Origin: CAZWCE01 sp964632505
GTDB taxonomy: Bacteria > Planctomycetota > Planctomycetia > Pirellulales > Thermoguttaceae
NCBI GenBank assembly: GCA_964632505.1
Contig: CAZWCE010000007.1
Coordinates: forward strand, 62,001 to 126,000
DNA: 64,000 bases
Direction of reading: 5' to 3'
In this document: positions 25,571-35,731 of the stretch, one piece after another
Numbering within the stretch: the stretch's first letter is position 1
Layout of the letters: every line of letters begins with the position of its first letter
The notes under the pieces: model-generated
Databases searched by the model: none
The model's input: only the letters and a program-made list of their open reading frames with translations
What the model was told of the DNA's origin: nothing
Made by a program: the position numbers and the translations under genes

Positions 25571-28021
25571 TCACTCTTTCGACTGGAGGGCTTCGAGCCA
25601 ATCGGTCCGAAAGATCATTCTCCGGACCCCCACTTGCGCCAGGACGGTGAAGGCGATCGCCAGCAGGAAGGTCCAGAAGGCGGTCTCATTTTTCCATACG
25701 ACGGGAAAGCGGATCAGTTCGGTATCGTACGCCAGCGAGATCATCACCGAGAAGGCATATCCCAACGGCAGCCCCAAAAGCGTTCCGAGAAGAGAGATCA
25801 CCAAGCTCTCGCGGAAGAACAGCCCGGCCAATTTCGCGTTGGAGTACCCGAGCGCGCTGAGGGTGGCCATCTCCCTTTTTCGCTCCGAAAGGGCGACCAG
25901 CGAGGCGTTGAGGATCGCGCCGAAGAAGACGACACCGGCGAAACCGATCAGCATACCGATGAACACCCACATCAAATCGAGCACTTTCGTGTTGAACGCT
26001 TCGAGGGTTTCCTGCCGAGAATAGACCGACTCCAAACTCGGCAGCTCCTTCAATTCCGTGTAGAGAGCGTCTTCGGTCTGCCGGTGGTGATCGGTGCGGA
26101 GCTGGATGCCGGTGACGGCGTAGTTCTCGTCGACCAGTCGGCTCAGCCAGGTGATGTCGCCGTAGGCGGAAATGCCGAAATATCCCTTGGAAATGGCACT
26201 GACGGTCACTTGATGTCGTTTCCGCTCGCCTCTGCTCGGTTGGAAAACAATCGTGTCCCCCGGCCGGACGTGCAGAAGCTCGGCCAGCTTGAGACTGAGG
26301 AGCACCCCCGATTTCGGCACCTTCACCGGCCGACCGGCCGTGTCGTGCGGGACGGTCATCGTTGCATGTGGAATCAGACCAGTCAGTGCACTTTTGTACT
26401 CATAGGGTCCGTGGTAGAACGTACCGGCGATGCTCAACTTCGGTTCGGCATCGATCACCCCCGGCAGACGTCGGGCCTCGTCGACGACTCGCCGATGATG
26501 CTGATCGCGGAGCGTGAGGTCGAAATCGCTTCGCTGAACCTTGCGGAATTGAAAATCGATCAGGAAAAAGGTCGCGTCGGACATCATGAATCCGCTAACC
26601 ATCAAGCCGGCGCCCATCGAGGTGGCGACCAGCCCCGCGAAAGTTCGCACATAGCTGCGGAACATTTCGCGAAGGGTCATCCGCCAAGCGGTGTTCAGCC
26701 AGCGCCAGAAAAACGGCAACTTCTCGAGCACCACCCGACCGCCTCCCACCGGAGGTTTCGGCCGCATCGCCTGAGCAGGATTCAGCCGCAAAACGCCCCG
26801 CAGGCCGAGCAGGCAGCCGATGCCCGCGAAGAGGATACTCACGAGCATCCCGATCGCCGCCAAGTCGAAATAGAAGCGAAACCGGAGATCGGGAAATTCG
26901 AAGAAATGCCGGTACTCCTTGGTCATGGCAATCGAAAGAAGGTATCCCAGGAGCACGCCTCCGGCTCCGCCGACCAGCCCGACCGTCACTCCGAACTTCA
27001 CGTAATGCCAAATGATGCCGCTGCTTGTATAGCCGAGGGCCTTCAAGGTACCGATGACCGCCCGTTCCTGGTCGACCATCCGGCTGAGCAAGACGTTCAA
27101 GACCAGCGCCGCGACGATCAGAAACAAACTCGGCATGAGCACCGCGAACGCCCGCAATCCCTCTATTTCCTGGGTCAAATACCGATTCGAGGGCTGATCG
27201 GCCAGCGGCATCTTGGAAAACACGCCGTAATCTTCCAGCCGGTTTTCGGCCCGCTGGAGAAAGAGCCGCGTCTTGGCCTTCGACCGCCATTCGGGGGAAA
27301 GACGTCCCACGATGTTGTTCGCGGCGCCCTGGAAATCGAAGATGTCTTCCGCGTAGCTCCGCTTGAGATAGAAAACACCGAAATTCTGCGGGTCGGGCAT
27401 GATCGCTCCCGGGCCGAGCAGGTAGACGAACTCGCTGCTTCCGGCCGTCCCCACGATGAAAAGCTCCTGCCGACGGTTGTTCAAGAGCAGATGGACCCAG
27501 TCCCCCGGCTTGAGGTCGTGGGCCTTGGCGAAGGCGTCGTTGACGATCACCTCGTTTGCTCTCTGGTCGGTGAAGTAGCTGCCGGTGCGCAAATAGATAT
27601 CGTTGATGACCGACCGAGGATGATCGGGAAGCGAAAGCACTTGCCCGCTGATCGGTTTCTTCGCATGGGGCAGATCGGCGATGGCGAAGAATTGGATCCG
27701 CGAGCGCACCTCTTCGAGTCCTCGAATTTCGAAGAGGCGTTCGACTTCCGGCCGAGGGACTTTTTTCACGTCGAGCCAGAAATCGGCCATGCGGCATTGA
27801 ACATAGTAATCGGCCTTGGCATTTTGCAGATTGCGATAGGAGAAGCCCATCGAGACCAAACAGGCGACCCCGCAGACGATGATGCCCGCCACCGCCACGA
27901 GCGTCCAGCGGGAATGACGCACCTCGCGGAGCAACTTCCGATTGAGCACCCCCTGGCCGACCAGGACCTGCTCGGGCGACGCATCTTTCCACAACTGCAT
28001 CGTCTTCCGCCGGATACTCAC
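25571..28021 (-). CDS. ABC transporter permease, FtsX/MacB type
   Basis: The 816-residue membrane protein has the double FtsX layout: a span near the N-terminus (about 38-60), a large periplasmic region, spans at about 295-320, 340-365 and 380-410, then a second periplasmic region and three C-terminal spans (about 690-805). MacB/LolC-like permeases of this kind drive mechanical work or export of lipoproteins, peptides or macrolides using a soluble ATPase. Its start codon overlaps the stop of the ATPase gene (ATGA), implying translational coupling and a complex of the two. No periplasmic adaptor (MacA-like) gene lies next to it, so either it works without one or the adaptor is elsewhere. Confidence 0.88.
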   Translation of the reverse strand: MSIRRKTMQLWKDASPEQVLVGQGVLNRKLLREVRHSRWTLVAVAGIIVCGVACLVSMGFSYRNLQNAKADYYVQCRMADFWLDVKKVPRPEVERLFEIRGLEEVRSRIQFFAIADLPHAKKPISGQVLSLPDHPRSVINDIYLRTGSYFTDQRANEVIVNDAFAKAHDLKPGDWVHLLLNNRRQELFIVGTAGSSEFVYLLGPGAIMPDPQNFGVFYLKRSYAEDIFDFQGAANNIVGRLSPEWRSKAKTRLFLQRAENRLEDYGVFSKMPLADQPSNRYLTQEIEGLRAFAVLMPSLFLIVAALVLNVLLSRMVDQERAVIGTLKALGYTSSGIIWHYVKFGVTVGLVGGAGGVLLGYLLSIAMTKEYRHFFEFPDLRFRFYFDLAAIGMLVSILFAGIGCLLGLRGVLRLNPAQAMRPKPPVGGGRVVLEKLPFFWRWLNTAWRMTLREMFRSYVRTFAGLVATSMGAGLMVSGFMMSDATFFLIDFQFRKVQRSDFDLTLRDQHHRRVVDEARRLPGVIDAEPKLSIAGTFYHGPYEYKSALTGLIPHATMTVPHDTAGRPVKVPKSGVLLSLKLAELLHVRPGDTIVFQPSRGERKRHQVTVSAISKGYFGISAYGDITWLSRLVDENYAVTGIQLRTDHHRQTEDALYTELKELPSLESVYSRQETLEAFNTKVLDLMWVFIGMLIGFAGVVFFGAILNASLVALSERKREMATLSALGYSNAKLAGLFFRESLVISLLGTLLGLPLGYAFSVMISLAYDTELIRFPVVWKNETAFWTFLLAIAFTVLAQVGVRRMIFRTDWLEALQSKE

Positions 28022-28767
28022 CAGACGATCTCCTCCGGAGGCGTAGGCGATTCGTTCTTTTGCACCTCGACCACTTTGCCGCTGCGCAAACGGACCACCC
28101 GATCGGCGATCTTCGAGATCGCACCGTTGTGGGTGATGATGATGACCGTCTTGCCGAGCTGTTCCTTCAAATCGACCAGCACGCGGAGCACCTGTTTGCC
28201 CGTCTCGAAATCGAGCGCGCCGGTCGGCTCGTCGCAGAGCAGCAGGTCGGGATTCTTGGCCACCGCCCGAGCGATCGACACCCGCTGCTGTTCTCCCCCG
28301 GAAAGCTGAGCGGGAAAATGATCCGTCCGTACTCCCAGATGGACCAATCCCAAAGCCTCGTCGACGTCGCGCGGATCTTCGACCAGTTCCGTCGCCACGA
28401 GCACGTTCTCCCGGGCGGTCAGATTGGGAACCAGATTATAGAACTGGAATACAAAACCGACCGATCGCCTCCGGTACTCGGTCAATTCCGTCGGTGTCAT
28501 CGCGGAGAGTTCCCGGTCGCGAAACCAGACGCTTCCCGCGGTGGGGAGATCGAGACCGCCGACGAGGTTCAGAATCGTCGTCTTTCCGGAACCACTCGGA
28601 CCAAGCATCACCACCAGCTCTTTCTCCGCCACTTCCAGAGTCACGTCGCGAAGCGCTTCCACGGTCACCTCTCCCATCTCGAACGACTTGGCGACACCTT
28701 CCATACGCACCAGAGAGCGAGAAGAACCGGAATCTTTACTATTTTCAGAACTATTATTCCGCGACAC
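28018..28767 (-). CDS. ABC transporter ATP-binding protein, LolD/MacB type
   Basis: The 249-residue ATPase energises the FtsX-like permease encoded directly after it. All ABC motifs are present: Walker A GPSGSGKTT (about 55-63), Q-loop FQFYNLVPNLTARENV, signature LSGGEQQRVSIARA (about 153-166), Walker B LLLCDEPTGALD and the H-loop IITHN. The start at the GTG 28767 is chosen because AAGAGG lies six nt upstream; the frame continues to 28830 without support. The short Ser/Asn-rich N-terminus (SRNNSSENSKDSGSS) is not conserved in the family. The gene diverges from the alpha-2-macroglobulin gene, and both concern the cell envelope. Confidence 0.92.
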   Translation of the reverse strand: MSRNNSSENSKDSGSSRSLVRMEGVAKSFEMGEVTVEALRDVTLEVAEKELVVMLGPSGSGKTTILNLVGGLDLPTAGSVWFRDRELSAMTPTELTEYRRRSVGFVFQFYNLVPNLTARENVLVATELVEDPRDVDEALGLVHLGVRTDHFPAQLSGGEQQRVSIARAVAKNPDLLLCDEPTGALDFETGKQVLRVLVDLKEQLGKTVIIITHNGAISKIADRVVRLRSGKVVEVQKNESPTPPEEIVW

Positions 28768-29209
28768 AGCAAACCTCTTGACTCCCGTGTATCTTGCAGG
28801 AGTCCGAGGGAAAGCGTTGCAGGCCACCACTGCAAGTCCCCGGTCCCCCTATTCTTCTTCTTTATCATACCTTATCACTTGCCGAAGAAACAGCGAATCC
28901 CCACGCGGAGATTTGCATTTCTTTCAGGACTTTTCGATGAAATCTTCGCCGAGTGGATGTTCATTTGGCTGCTTTCTGCTATTTTTTCTTGGAAAGGAAA
29001 TCGGTGCCTGTTTCCCTTTTGACGAAAACCGAACTTTTCGAAAACCGAACGGCCCGGTCACTCGTCTCCATAGATGTCCCCCCACATTCTTCCGACCGTC
29101 GGGCGAGCGCCGCGACCGCCCGACCGGCAAACAACGAACGATTTCAGAGAAAATTGCCTTTTCCTCTCGAAAACAGATACCAAGCATACATCAGTGAAAG
29201 GATTTCCCC
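28768..29209. other. Divergent control region of the ABC exporter and alpha-2-macroglobulin genes
   Basis: This 442-bp region has no gene. Leftward, GGTATGATA (28864-28869) is a possible -10 for the exporter, without a good -35. A tandem 12-bp repeat lies at 29023-29050. The macroglobulin start at 29210 has AAGGA eight nt upstream. Confidence 0.5.
29023..29050 (+). repeat. Tandem 12-bp direct repeat upstream of the macroglobulin gene
   Basis: CGAAAACCGAAC occurs twice, at 29023-29034 and 29039-29050, with a period of 16 bp. The first copy overlaps the end of TTGACG. The arrangement suggests a repeated protein-binding site, though 16 bp is not a whole number of helical turns. Confidence 0.5.
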
Positions 29210-32200
29210 ATGCGTCGACCACCTTTTCTATTCTCTTTTGGCGATTCTTCGTTCGCCTGGTTCTTCGCCGCGGCCCTCATCTTCGGGATCGTCGCGATCT
29301 TTTTCGCGCCCAGTTCGGGGACCGCCCAATTCGAGGGGGGAGTGACCGCCGAGCAAATCCCCGGACGAAACCCTTTTCCACGACAACCCACCCCAACTGC
29401 CGGGAACCAAAATCAAAACAATCAAAAAATAGAGCAAATCCGGCAAATCGAAGATCCGGTGGAGCGATTCCAGAAGATGATCAACGAAGGACTCTTCAAA
29501 GAGGCGTACGACGGAATTCGTCAATGGTCGCTCTCGGCCGATGCCGATCCCCGCAAGGTCGTGCAAGCCCCCCGAATGGCGGTCGATTGCCTCCAACGGC
29601 TGAATCGTCAGGATGAGACCGACGCCTATCTCGAAGCGTTGATCGAGACGCACCAGAATAATTGGCGATTGCTCGAAGCGGTCGCCCAAACGTATTCACG
29701 GTTGAATCACCATGGATTCGTCGTGGGAGGGGAATTCCAGCGCGGCCCCCATCGCGGGGGAGGGCAAGCGGCGAATGTGATGGAACGCGACCGCGTTCGG
29801 GCCCTGCAGTTGATGAAGCAGGCGATGGACGTGGTCATCGAAAAGGCCCCTCGCCGGGAAGCGGCCGATTTCTTTCTCCGCTTCGCCGATATGTGGATGC
29901 AAGGGCGACACGGCAATATGTCCTGGCAATTGCAGATTCTGACCGACATTACCGAACTGCCCGAATACCAGGAAGGCTATCCGCACCAGCAACGGGGCGG
30001 ATTCGGATTTTCCCGGGGCGGTCCGGCCGCCGGGGCTCCGGTCGACCAGGACGGGAAGCCGGTCTATTACGACATGCCGGGGTCGTTCGAAAAAGCGGCC
30101 AATGACGGCCAGCGGTGGAGGTGGTGTCTCGCCCAGGCGGAGGAGTACGACGCCTCGGAAACGCCGACGGTCCTGATGCGCCGGGCGAACTTCCTCCACG
30201 GCCAGTTCGGCGTGCAAACGATGCAGCAGTACCGATTCTTCTTCGGCGGAGGACACCGGAAACAGGAAAGCCGAACCTGGGCTCTGCACACGCTTGCCGA
30301 AGGAGAGACGATCGCCAAACTCGCCACCGGCATCGAGCGATTCTCGCTCCCCGACGAGCACAACTTCATCAAACTCTACCAACGAGCGATTTCCTTCGGC
30401 GGCGGAGACAAGAAGTCGGCGCTGGAGTCGCTGGCCAACATCTTCCAGAACCGGCGGCAGTACCCGAAGGCGGCCGACCAGTGGCGTCGGCTCTTGGAGG
30501 AGTTTCCTCGACCGGAGAACGCTCCGGAGAACTACCGCGACCATCAGCGCGAGCAATGGCAGCGTAACCTCGACCAAATCGTCGACAACTGGGGCCAATT
30601 CGAACCGAATACCGTCAAGCCCTACAAGAAAAAGCCGGAGCTGGCGTTCCGTTACCGCAACGGAAACGAAGTGACGGTGATCGCCCATCGCATTCAGGTC
30701 GAGAAGTTGCTGGACGATGTCAAAGGTTATCTCAAGAGCAACCCCGGGAGAGTGGATCACCGGAAAATCAACATCCAGAACATCGGGCATCGGCTGGTGC
30801 GGGAGAACGAGACGAAATACATCGGGGAGCAGGTCGCCCGATGGACGGTCGAGCTCGATCCGCTTCCGGACCATTTCGATCGCCGGACGGTCATCACGCC
30901 GCCGATGACCAGTCCCGGGGCGTATCTGGTCAAAGCGATGATGAAGGACGGCAATTCCGATTACATCGTCGTCTGGCTCGAAGATACCGCGATCGCCCGA
31001 AAGCAACTCGATGGAAAGGTCTATTATTACGTCGCCGATGCGGCCGACGGCAATCCGGTGGCGAAGGCGAACGTCGAATTCTTCGGCTATAAGACGGAGC
31101 GCACCAACCGGACCGGCAATAAGCATCAGGTCCTGACCCGGCAGTTCGCCGAGTTTTCCGACCCTCAGGGCGGCATCTTCCTGAGTGAAAAGGATCACCC
31201 CGACGACTACCAGTGGATCGTCACCGCCCGAACGAAAGAGGGCCGTATGGCCTATCTCGGCTTCGACCGCATCTGGTTCGGACGCCTTCACGACGCGGAA
31301 TACCACGCCGTGAAGGCGTACATGATCACCGACCGCCCGGTCTACCGGCCCGATCAGCCGGCGCACTACAAATTCTGGGTGCGTCACGCCCAGTACGACA
31401 TGCCGGCCACCTCCGACTTCGCCGGCAAGAAGATGCGCATCGAACTCCGGGATCCGAAGAACGACAAAGTGATGGAGAAGGACGTCACGCTCGACGCCTA
31501 CGGCGGCATCGAGGGAACCTACGAGATTCCGGAGGACGCGACGCTCGGCGTCTGGCGTTTGAACATTCGCGATGCGAGGAACAATCACCAGTACGGCGGC
31601 GGCACCTTCCGGGTGGAGGAGTACCGCAAACCGGAGTTCGAGGTGACCGTCGATTCGCCTGACGAGCCGGTCGCCCTGGGCGATACGATCAAGGCGACGA
31701 TCAAGGCGGACTACTACTTCGGCTCGCCCGTGACCGAAGCGACCGTGAAATACACCGTCAAACGGACGAACCATTCGGAGAGCTGGTACCCGGGGACCCG
31801 TTGGGATTGGCTCTACGGAAACGGCTACTGGTGGTTCGCGTACGACTATCTCTGGTACCCCGGCTGGGAGCGATGGGGCTGCGGCCGGCCGATTCCTTCC
31901 TGGTGGCACCGGCCTTCCGATCCGCCGGAAGTGGTCGCCGAGCAGGAAGTGCCGATCGGGCCGGACGGCACGGTCGAAGTGGAGATCGATACGGCAATCG
32001 CCAAGGCGATCCACCCCGACCAGGATCACCGCTATGAAATCACCGCCGAGGTGATGGACCAATCGCGACGGACGATCGTCGGCTCGGGCAGCGTCCTGGC
32101 GACGCGCGAACCGTTCTCCGTCTACACCTGGGTCAACCGGGGACATTACGAAAAGGGCGAAACGGTCCGGGCCGATTTCCAAGCCCGCACGCTCGACGGC

Positions 32201-35200
32201 CGACCCGTCTCCGGCGACGCCGACGTGACGCTGTATCATATCCGTTACAAAGACGGCAAGCCGCTCGAAAAAGCGGTCTATGAAAAGAACCTGAAAACCG
32301 ACCAGTCGGGGCACGCTTCCTTGCAATTCAACGCCGCCCAGGCCGGGCAATTCCGTCTCTCCTGCAAGGTGACCGACTCGGCGGGACATACGATCGAAGG
32401 TGCCTACGTCTTCGCCGTTCGCGAAGCGGGACGGGGCGTGGCCGATTTCCGGTTCAACGAAATCGAACTGGTCCCGGGACGGAAAGAATACAATCCGGGC
32501 GAGAAGATCGAACTGATGGTCAATACCAATCGGCCCGACGGGACGGTGCTTCTGTTCCTCCGGCCGAGCAACGGGGTGTATCTGCCGCCGAAGGTGTTGC
32601 ACCTGGCGGAAAAGACGACCGTCGTCGAGGTCGACATCCATCAGAAGGATATGCCGAACTTTTTCATCGAAGCACTGACGATCCACAACGGTCAGGTCCA
32701 CACCACGACCCGCGAGATCGTCGTGCCGCCGGAAAAGCGTGTGCTCGATATCGCCGTCGAGCCGAGTTCGGAGAACTACAAGCCGGGCGAGAAGGCGAAG
32801 GTGAAACTCCGCCTGACCGATCTGAACGGCGAGCCGATCGTCGGTTCGACCGTGGTGAGCATCTACGACAAATCGGTCGAGTACATTTCCGGAGGGAGTA
32901 ATCTCGGCGACATCAAGGAGTTTTTCTGGAAATGGCGGCGGAATCACCAACCCTCGACACGATCGAATCTCGACCGGCATTTCTCCCACATCACTCCCCC
33001 CGAAAAACAGGCGATGGGCTACATCGGCGTGTTCGGCTACTCGGTCGCCGATGAAATGGACCAGTTGATCGCCACCAATGGCATGATTTCAAGAGGTCAA
33101 CGCTACAGCGCCCGAAGAAACGGCGGAGGAGGCTTCGGGGGCGGTATGGGCGGCGCCATGCCGATGGCCAAGGGCGCGATGATGATGGATGCCGCAGCCG
33201 CACCGATGTCGGAGATGGCCGAGGCCGAGTCTCTTTCGTTGGCACCGGGAGTTCAGAACGGCGGGACGCCGGCAAACCGCAAACAGGCCGAAGGAGGCGG
33301 CGAATTGGTCGAGGCGACCGTCCGCAAGGAGTTCGCCGACACCGCCCTCTGGGTCGGCAGGCTCGAAACCGACGCCGACGGCACCGCCGAGGTCGAACTC
33401 GATATGCCGGAAAACTTGACGACCTGGAAGATCAACGCCTGGGCGATGGCCCAGGGCACCCGGGTCGGACACGGCGCGACCGAAGTGGTCACCCGAAAGG
33501 ACCTCATCCTCCGGATGCAGACCCCGCGGTTCCTCGTGCAGACCGACCGGATCCTTCTGACGGCGAACGTGCACAACTATCTCGACAAGGAGAAACGCGT
33601 GCAGGTTTCGCTGGAGCTGGAGGGCAAGCAACTCGCGGCGCTCGACAAGGCGGTTCGCGACGTCACCATCGGTCCGGAAGGCGAGGCCCGCATCGACTGG
33701 CTCGTGGAAGCACGGAAGGTCGGCGACGCGGTCATCCGCATGAAAGCACTGACCGACGAAGAGTCGGATGCGATGCAGAAGACCGTCCCGGTACTGGTCC
33801 ACGGCATCCTCAAACAGGAGGCCATCTCCGGAGCGATGCGGCCCGAGGAGAAGACCGCCTCGTTCGAGTTGACCGTTCCCGAGGCGCGGCGTCCGGCGGA
33901 GTCGGAGCTGACGGTCCGCTTCTCGCCGACCCTGGCCGGTTCGATGATCGACGCGCTGCCCTACCTGGCGAACTATCCCTACGGATGCACCGAGCAAACG
34001 CTCAACCGCTTCCTGCCGACGGTGATCACCCAACGGGTCCTGATCGACATGGGCATCGACCTGGAACGTCTCGAAAAAGCACACGCCAACCTGAACGCCC
34101 AGGAACTCGGCGATCCCCAAGAGCGGGCACGCCAGTGGAAGCAGTACAAGCGAAACCCGGTATTCAGCAAGGCGAAGGTCGACCGGATGGTCAAGCAAGG
34201 CGTGCAGCGACTGACCGAGATGCAACTCTCCGACGGCGGTTGGGGATGGTTCTCCGGCTCCGGCGAACGCAGCACCCCGCACACCACCGCCCTGGTCGTC
34301 CACGGATTGCAGATTGCCCGGCAGAACGACGTGGCGATCGTCCCGGGAGTGATCGATCGGGGAGTCGCTTGGCTGGAAAATTACCAGCAGGAGCAGCTCG
34401 AATTGCTCCGCATCGGCGATCTGCCTCCCGAAAAACGGGGCAAGCGACGCTACAAAACGGCGGCCGACAATCTCGATGCGTTCGCCTTCATGGTCCTGGT
34501 CGACGCCGGCAAGCCGAGCGAAGCGATGGAAGACTTCCTCTATCGCGACCGGCTGAAGCTCTCGACCTACTCGATGGCAATGGTCGGGCTGGCTTTGGAG
34601 AAACTCGGCGACCGACAGCGATTGGACATGATCATGCAGAACATCATGCAATATGTCGAGCAGGACGACGAGAACCAGACCGCTTGGCTGAATCTCCCGA
34701 ATTCCAGTTGGTGGTACTGGTACGGCAGCGAATTCGAGGCCCAGGCCTACTTCCTGAAGCTGCTTTCGCGAACCGACCCCAAAGGCAGGCTCGCCTCGCG
34801 ATTGGTCAAATACCTGTTGAACAATCGCAAACACGCGACCTACTGGAACTCCACGCGCGATACGGCGCTCTGCGTCGAGGCGATGGCGGAGTTCCTCCGC
34901 GCCAGCGGTGAAGCGAGTCCCGAGATGACCGTCGAAATCTGGTACGACGGTGAGCTGAAAAAAGCGGTGGAAATCACCCCGGAGAATCTCTTCGAAATCG
35001 ACAACACCTTCCAACGGGTCGGCGAGGAGGTCGCCGCCGGAACGCATAAGATCGAAATCCGCAAGAAAGGCACCGGACCGCTGTATTTCAATGCGTATCT
35101 GGCGAACTTCACGCTCGAGGATCCGATCACCGCCGCCGGGCTCGAACTGAAAGTCCATCGGAAGTACTATCTTCTGGAACAGGTCGAGGACGCCTCGGCC

Positions 35201-35626
35201 ATGGTCTCGGGCGGCCGGGGACAGGCGGTCGAGCAGAAGGTGCAGAAATATCAACGAGTGCCGCTCGAATCGCTCGATGAAGTGACCAGCGGCGATCTGG
35301 TCGAGGTGGAGCTTCTCATCGAGAGCAAAAACGATTACGAGAGCATCGTCTTCGAGGATCTGAAACCGGCCGGGTTCGAACCGATCGAGGTCCGCAGCGG
35401 ATACAACGGAAACGCCCTGGGCGCGTACGTCGAATTCCGCGATACGAAAGTCGTGTTCTTCAAACATCGCTTGATGCGCGGGAAGCACAGCGTCGCCTAT
35501 CGGCTCCGAGCCGAACAGCCGGGGCGATTCAGTGCCCTGCCGACCAAGGGGTGGGCGATGTACGCTCCGGAGCTGAAGGCCAACGCAAACGAGATGAAGC
35601 TGAAGATCATCGACAAGAGTGAATAA
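29210..35626 (+). CDS. Alpha-2-macroglobulin family protein, very large
   Basis: The 2138-residue protein is a bacterial protease-trapping macroglobulin, exported or membrane-anchored through an N-terminal hydrophobic segment (about 17-36). Residues about 60-480 are helical, TPR-like. MG-type beta-sandwich domains follow, with VYRPDQPAHYKFWVR near 711 and NYKPGEKAKVKLRLTD near 1190. A bait-like region rich in Gly, Met and Ala lies at about 1298-1345. The thioester motif YPYGCTEQT places Cys-1593 and Gln-1596 in the right order for an internal thioester. The TED-like helical toroid runs to about 1880 and a receptor-binding-like domain ends the protein. Residues 859-899 hold ten Trp. It lacks the pbpC neighbour of enterobacterial homologues. 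A strong terminator follows. Confidence 0.92.
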   Translation: MRRPPFLFSFGDSSFAWFFAAALIFGIVAIFFAPSSGTAQFEGGVTAEQIPGRNPFPRQPTPTAGNQNQNNQKIEQIRQIEDPVERFQKMINEGLFKEAYDGIRQWSLSADADPRKVVQAPRMAVDCLQRLNRQDETDAYLEALIETHQNNWRLLEAVAQTYSRLNHHGFVVGGEFQRGPHRGGGQAANVMERDRVRALQLMKQAMDVVIEKAPRREAADFFLRFADMWMQGRHGNMSWQLQILTDITELPEYQEGYPHQQRGGFGFSRGGPAAGAPVDQDGKPVYYDMPGSFEKAANDGQRWRWCLAQAEEYDASETPTVLMRRANFLHGQFGVQTMQQYRFFFGGGHRKQESRTWALHTLAEGETIAKLATGIERFSLPDEHNFIKLYQRAISFGGGDKKSALESLANIFQNRRQYPKAADQWRRLLEEFPRPENAPENYRDHQREQWQRNLDQIVDNWGQFEPNTVKPYKKKPELAFRYRNGNEVTVIAHRIQVEKLLDDVKGYLKSNPGRVDHRKINIQNIGHRLVRENETKYIGEQVARWTVELDPLPDHFDRRTVITPPMTSPGAYLVKAMMKDGNSDYIVVWLEDTAIARKQLDGKVYYYVADAADGNPVAKANVEFFGYKTERTNRTGNKHQVLTRQFAEFSDPQGGIFLSEKDHPDDYQWIVTARTKEGRMAYLGFDRIWFGRLHDAEYHAVKAYMITDRPVYRPDQPAHYKFWVRHAQYDMPATSDFAGKKMRIELRDPKNDKVMEKDVTLDAYGGIEGTYEIPEDATLGVWRLNIRDARNNHQYGGGTFRVEEYRKPEFEVTVDSPDEPVALGDTIKATIKADYYFGSPVTEATVKYTVKRTNHSESWYPGTRWDWLYGNGYWWFAYDYLWYPGWERWGCGRPIPSWWHRPSDPPEVVAEQEVPIGPDGTVEVEIDTAIAKAIHPDQDHRYEITAEVMDQSRRTIVGSGSVLATREPFSVYTWVNRGHYEKGETVRADFQARTLDGRPVSGDADVTLYHIRYKDGKPLEKAVYEKNLKTDQSGHASLQFNAAQAGQFRLSCKVTDSAGHTIEGAYVFAVREAGRGVADFRFNEIELVPGRKEYNPGEKIELMVNTNRPDGTVLLFLRPSNGVYLPPKVLHLAEKTTVVEVDIHQKDMPNFFIEALTIHNGQVHTTTREIVVPPEKRVLDIAVEPSSENYKPGEKAKVKLRLTDLNGEPIVGSTVVSIYDKSVEYISGGSNLGDIKEFFWKWRRNHQPSTRSNLDRHFSHITPPEKQAMGYIGVFGYSVADEMDQLIATNGMISRGQRYSARRNGGGGFGGGMGGAMPMAKGAMMMDAAAAPMSEMAEAESLSLAPGVQNGGTPANRKQAEGGGELVEATVRKEFADTALWVGRLETDADGTAEVELDMPENLTTWKINAWAMAQGTRVGHGATEVVTRKDLILRMQTPRFLVQTDRILLTANVHNYLDKEKRVQVSLELEGKQLAALDKAVRDVTIGPEGEARIDWLVEARKVGDAVIRMKALTDEESDAMQKTVPVLVHGILKQEAISGAMRPEEKTASFELTVPEARRPAESELTVRFSPTLAGSMIDALPYLANYPYGCTEQTLNRFLPTVITQRVLIDMGIDLERLEKAHANLNAQELGDPQERARQWKQYKRNPVFSKAKVDRMVKQGVQRLTEMQLSDGGWGWFSGSGERSTPHTTALVVHGLQIARQNDVAIVPGVIDRGVAWLENYQQEQLELLRIGDLPPEKRGKRRYKTAADNLDAFAFMVLVDAGKPSEAMEDFLYRDRLKLSTYSMAMVGLALEKLGDRQRLDMIMQNIMQYVEQDDENQTAWLNLPNSSWWYWYGSEFEAQAYFLKLLSRTDPKGRLASRLVKYLLNNRKHATYWNSTRDTALCVEAMAEFLRASGEASPEMTVEIWYDGELKKAVEITPENLFEIDNTFQRVGEEVAAGTHKIEIRKKGTGPLYFNAYLANFTLEDPITAAGLELKVHRKYYLLEQVEDASAMVSGGRGQAVEQKVQKYQRVPLESLDEVTSGDLVEVELLIESKNDYESIVFEDLKPAGFEPIEVRSGYNGNALGAYVEFRDTKVVFFKHRLMRGKHSVAYRLRAEQPGRFSALPTKGWAMYAPELKANANEMKLKIIDKSE

Positions 35627-35679
35627 TTGCCGCAAAGCGACTCGCTTTTCCCCCTCTCGGCGAGACTTTTGCCTGGCAG

Positions 35680-35713
35680 GCTGCGTTTCCTTTCTCGGGA
35701 ACGCGGCTTTTTT
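35680..35713 (+). terminator. Intrinsic terminator of the macroglobulin gene
   Basis: GCTGCGTTTCC pairs over all 11 positions (two G-U pairs) with GGGAACGCGGC across a 6-nt loop, followed by six T residues. It lies 54 bp past the stop codon. Confidence 0.88.
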
Positions 35714-35731
35714 CATGGGGGGAACGGAACG

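Noticed and set aside
25007..28309. 1100-codon rightward open frame opposite the ABC permease and part of the ATPase gene
   Set aside because: It lies antisense to two genes with complete family motifs; its translation is rich in His/Arg/Asp without any domain. It is a shadow of GC-biased codon use.
29696..32989. 1097-codon leftward frame opposite the macroglobulin gene (and a similar 875-codon one at 33089-35716)
   Set aside because: Translations are low-complexity RRH/VD-rich with no motifs, while the sense strand encodes an unmistakable macroglobulin.
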